Position numbers and translations under genes: made by a program. A DNA stretch of 64,000 nt, from contig VGCD01000003.1 of NCBI GenBank assembly GCA_016870215.1, positions 1 through 64,000 on the forward strand, written 5' to 3'. Within the stretch, counting starts at the first letter, position 1; each line of letters starts with the position of its first letter. This DNA comes from Actinomycetota bacterium (GTDB lineage Bacteria > Actinomycetota > Acidimicrobiia > Acidimicrobiales > Ilumatobacteraceae). Positions 63,952 to 64,000 of the stretch are shown one piece after another. Below the pieces are notes generated by a model, which was given only the letters and a program-made list of their open reading frames with translations, searched no databases and was not told where the DNA came from.

Positions 63952-64000
63952 GCCGCATCATCACCGTCGGTGCCGCCCAACTAGGCCCAGTACAACTGTC
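63948..64000 (+). CDS. Carbon-nitrogen hydrolase (nitrilase superfamily), N-terminal fragment
   Basis: The gene runs off the right edge. The visible 17 residues (MSRIITVGAAQLGPVQL) resemble the N-terminus of N-carbamoyl-D-amino acid hydrolases and other nitrilase-superfamily amidases, whose Glu of the triad lies further in. The ATG overlaps the stop of the preceding carbamoylase gene by 4 bases. The catalytic residues are outside the window. Confidence 0.6.
   Translation, partial: MSRIITVGAAQLGPVQL

Overview
The window is a compact actinobacterial chromosome segment with moderate GC (judged by eye, not computed). The organism is an actinobacterium with a complete Pup-proteasome system (arc, dop, pup, prcB, prcA, pafA). 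It also has WhiB, DUF3073-like and DUF4193-like proteins and a HelY helicase beside tatB/tatC. The gene set and moderate GC fit Acidimicrobiia (Ilumatobacter-like aquatic lineages) better than mycobacteria or streptomycetes, but that placement is inference. I see no mobile element, prophage, CRISPR array, tRNA or rRNA. No gene-free stretch exceeds 300 bases; the longest gaps are about 170 bases (5927-6094, 45690-45864, 21259-21427).

Layout. 1-9000: the end of a threonine aldolase, whiB, prmA with a gamma-carbonic-anhydrase-like gene, a large basic protein of unknown function, a crotonase, an operon of small actinobacterial proteins, a tandem-domain ThyX homologue and an M20 amidohydrolase. 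9005-13435: the export/RNA cluster tatB-tatC-helY with a remnant-like lipid-kinase C-terminal-domain gene. 13511-14836: a phosphodiesterase and signal peptidase I. 14874-21258: the Pup-proteasome operon, then divergently a ferredoxin with a structured leader. 21703-27593: trmI, three small membrane-protein genes, a LON-domain protein, a PBP4-type carboxypeptidase and an acyl-CoA synthetase. 27626-32241: a TetR regulator facing a fatty acid desaturase across a perfect operator, then transketolase and transaldolase. 32433-42255: typA, ribonuclease D with mobA, an M18 aminopeptidase and the guaB1-cmk-plsC operon. 42283-49761: an alpha/beta hydrolase, a Sua5-type enzyme, ctaA, a three-repeat M23 wall hydrolase and a methyltransferase. 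49039-53377: an ABC exporter operon. 53381-64000: DoxX, panB-panC, an amine/amino-acid oxidoreductase, proA, a metallo-beta-lactamase-fold hydrolase, a TauE-type exporter, a GSA-aminotransferase-like enzyme and two carbamoyl/amide hydrolases.

The strongest new signal is regulatory. At least 21 genes that head transcription units have a TANNNT hexamer ending 6 or 7 bases before their start codon, the geometry of leaderless transcripts. A smaller group has clear Shine-Dalgarno sites instead. The rule fixes several starts (pup at GTG 17922, desaturase at ATG 28311, aminotransferase at GTG 62589). Two exceptions carry structured leaders: the ferredoxin gene (two perfect stem-loops) and the M23 hydrolase gene (its Shine-Dalgarno site lies in a 7-bp hairpin with a second competing copy upstream). 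No clearly undescribed multi-gene system was found. The best protein-level oddities are the tandem ThyX protein, the kinase-like protein lacking its catalytic domain, and the basic repeat-bearing protein at 2416-3828.
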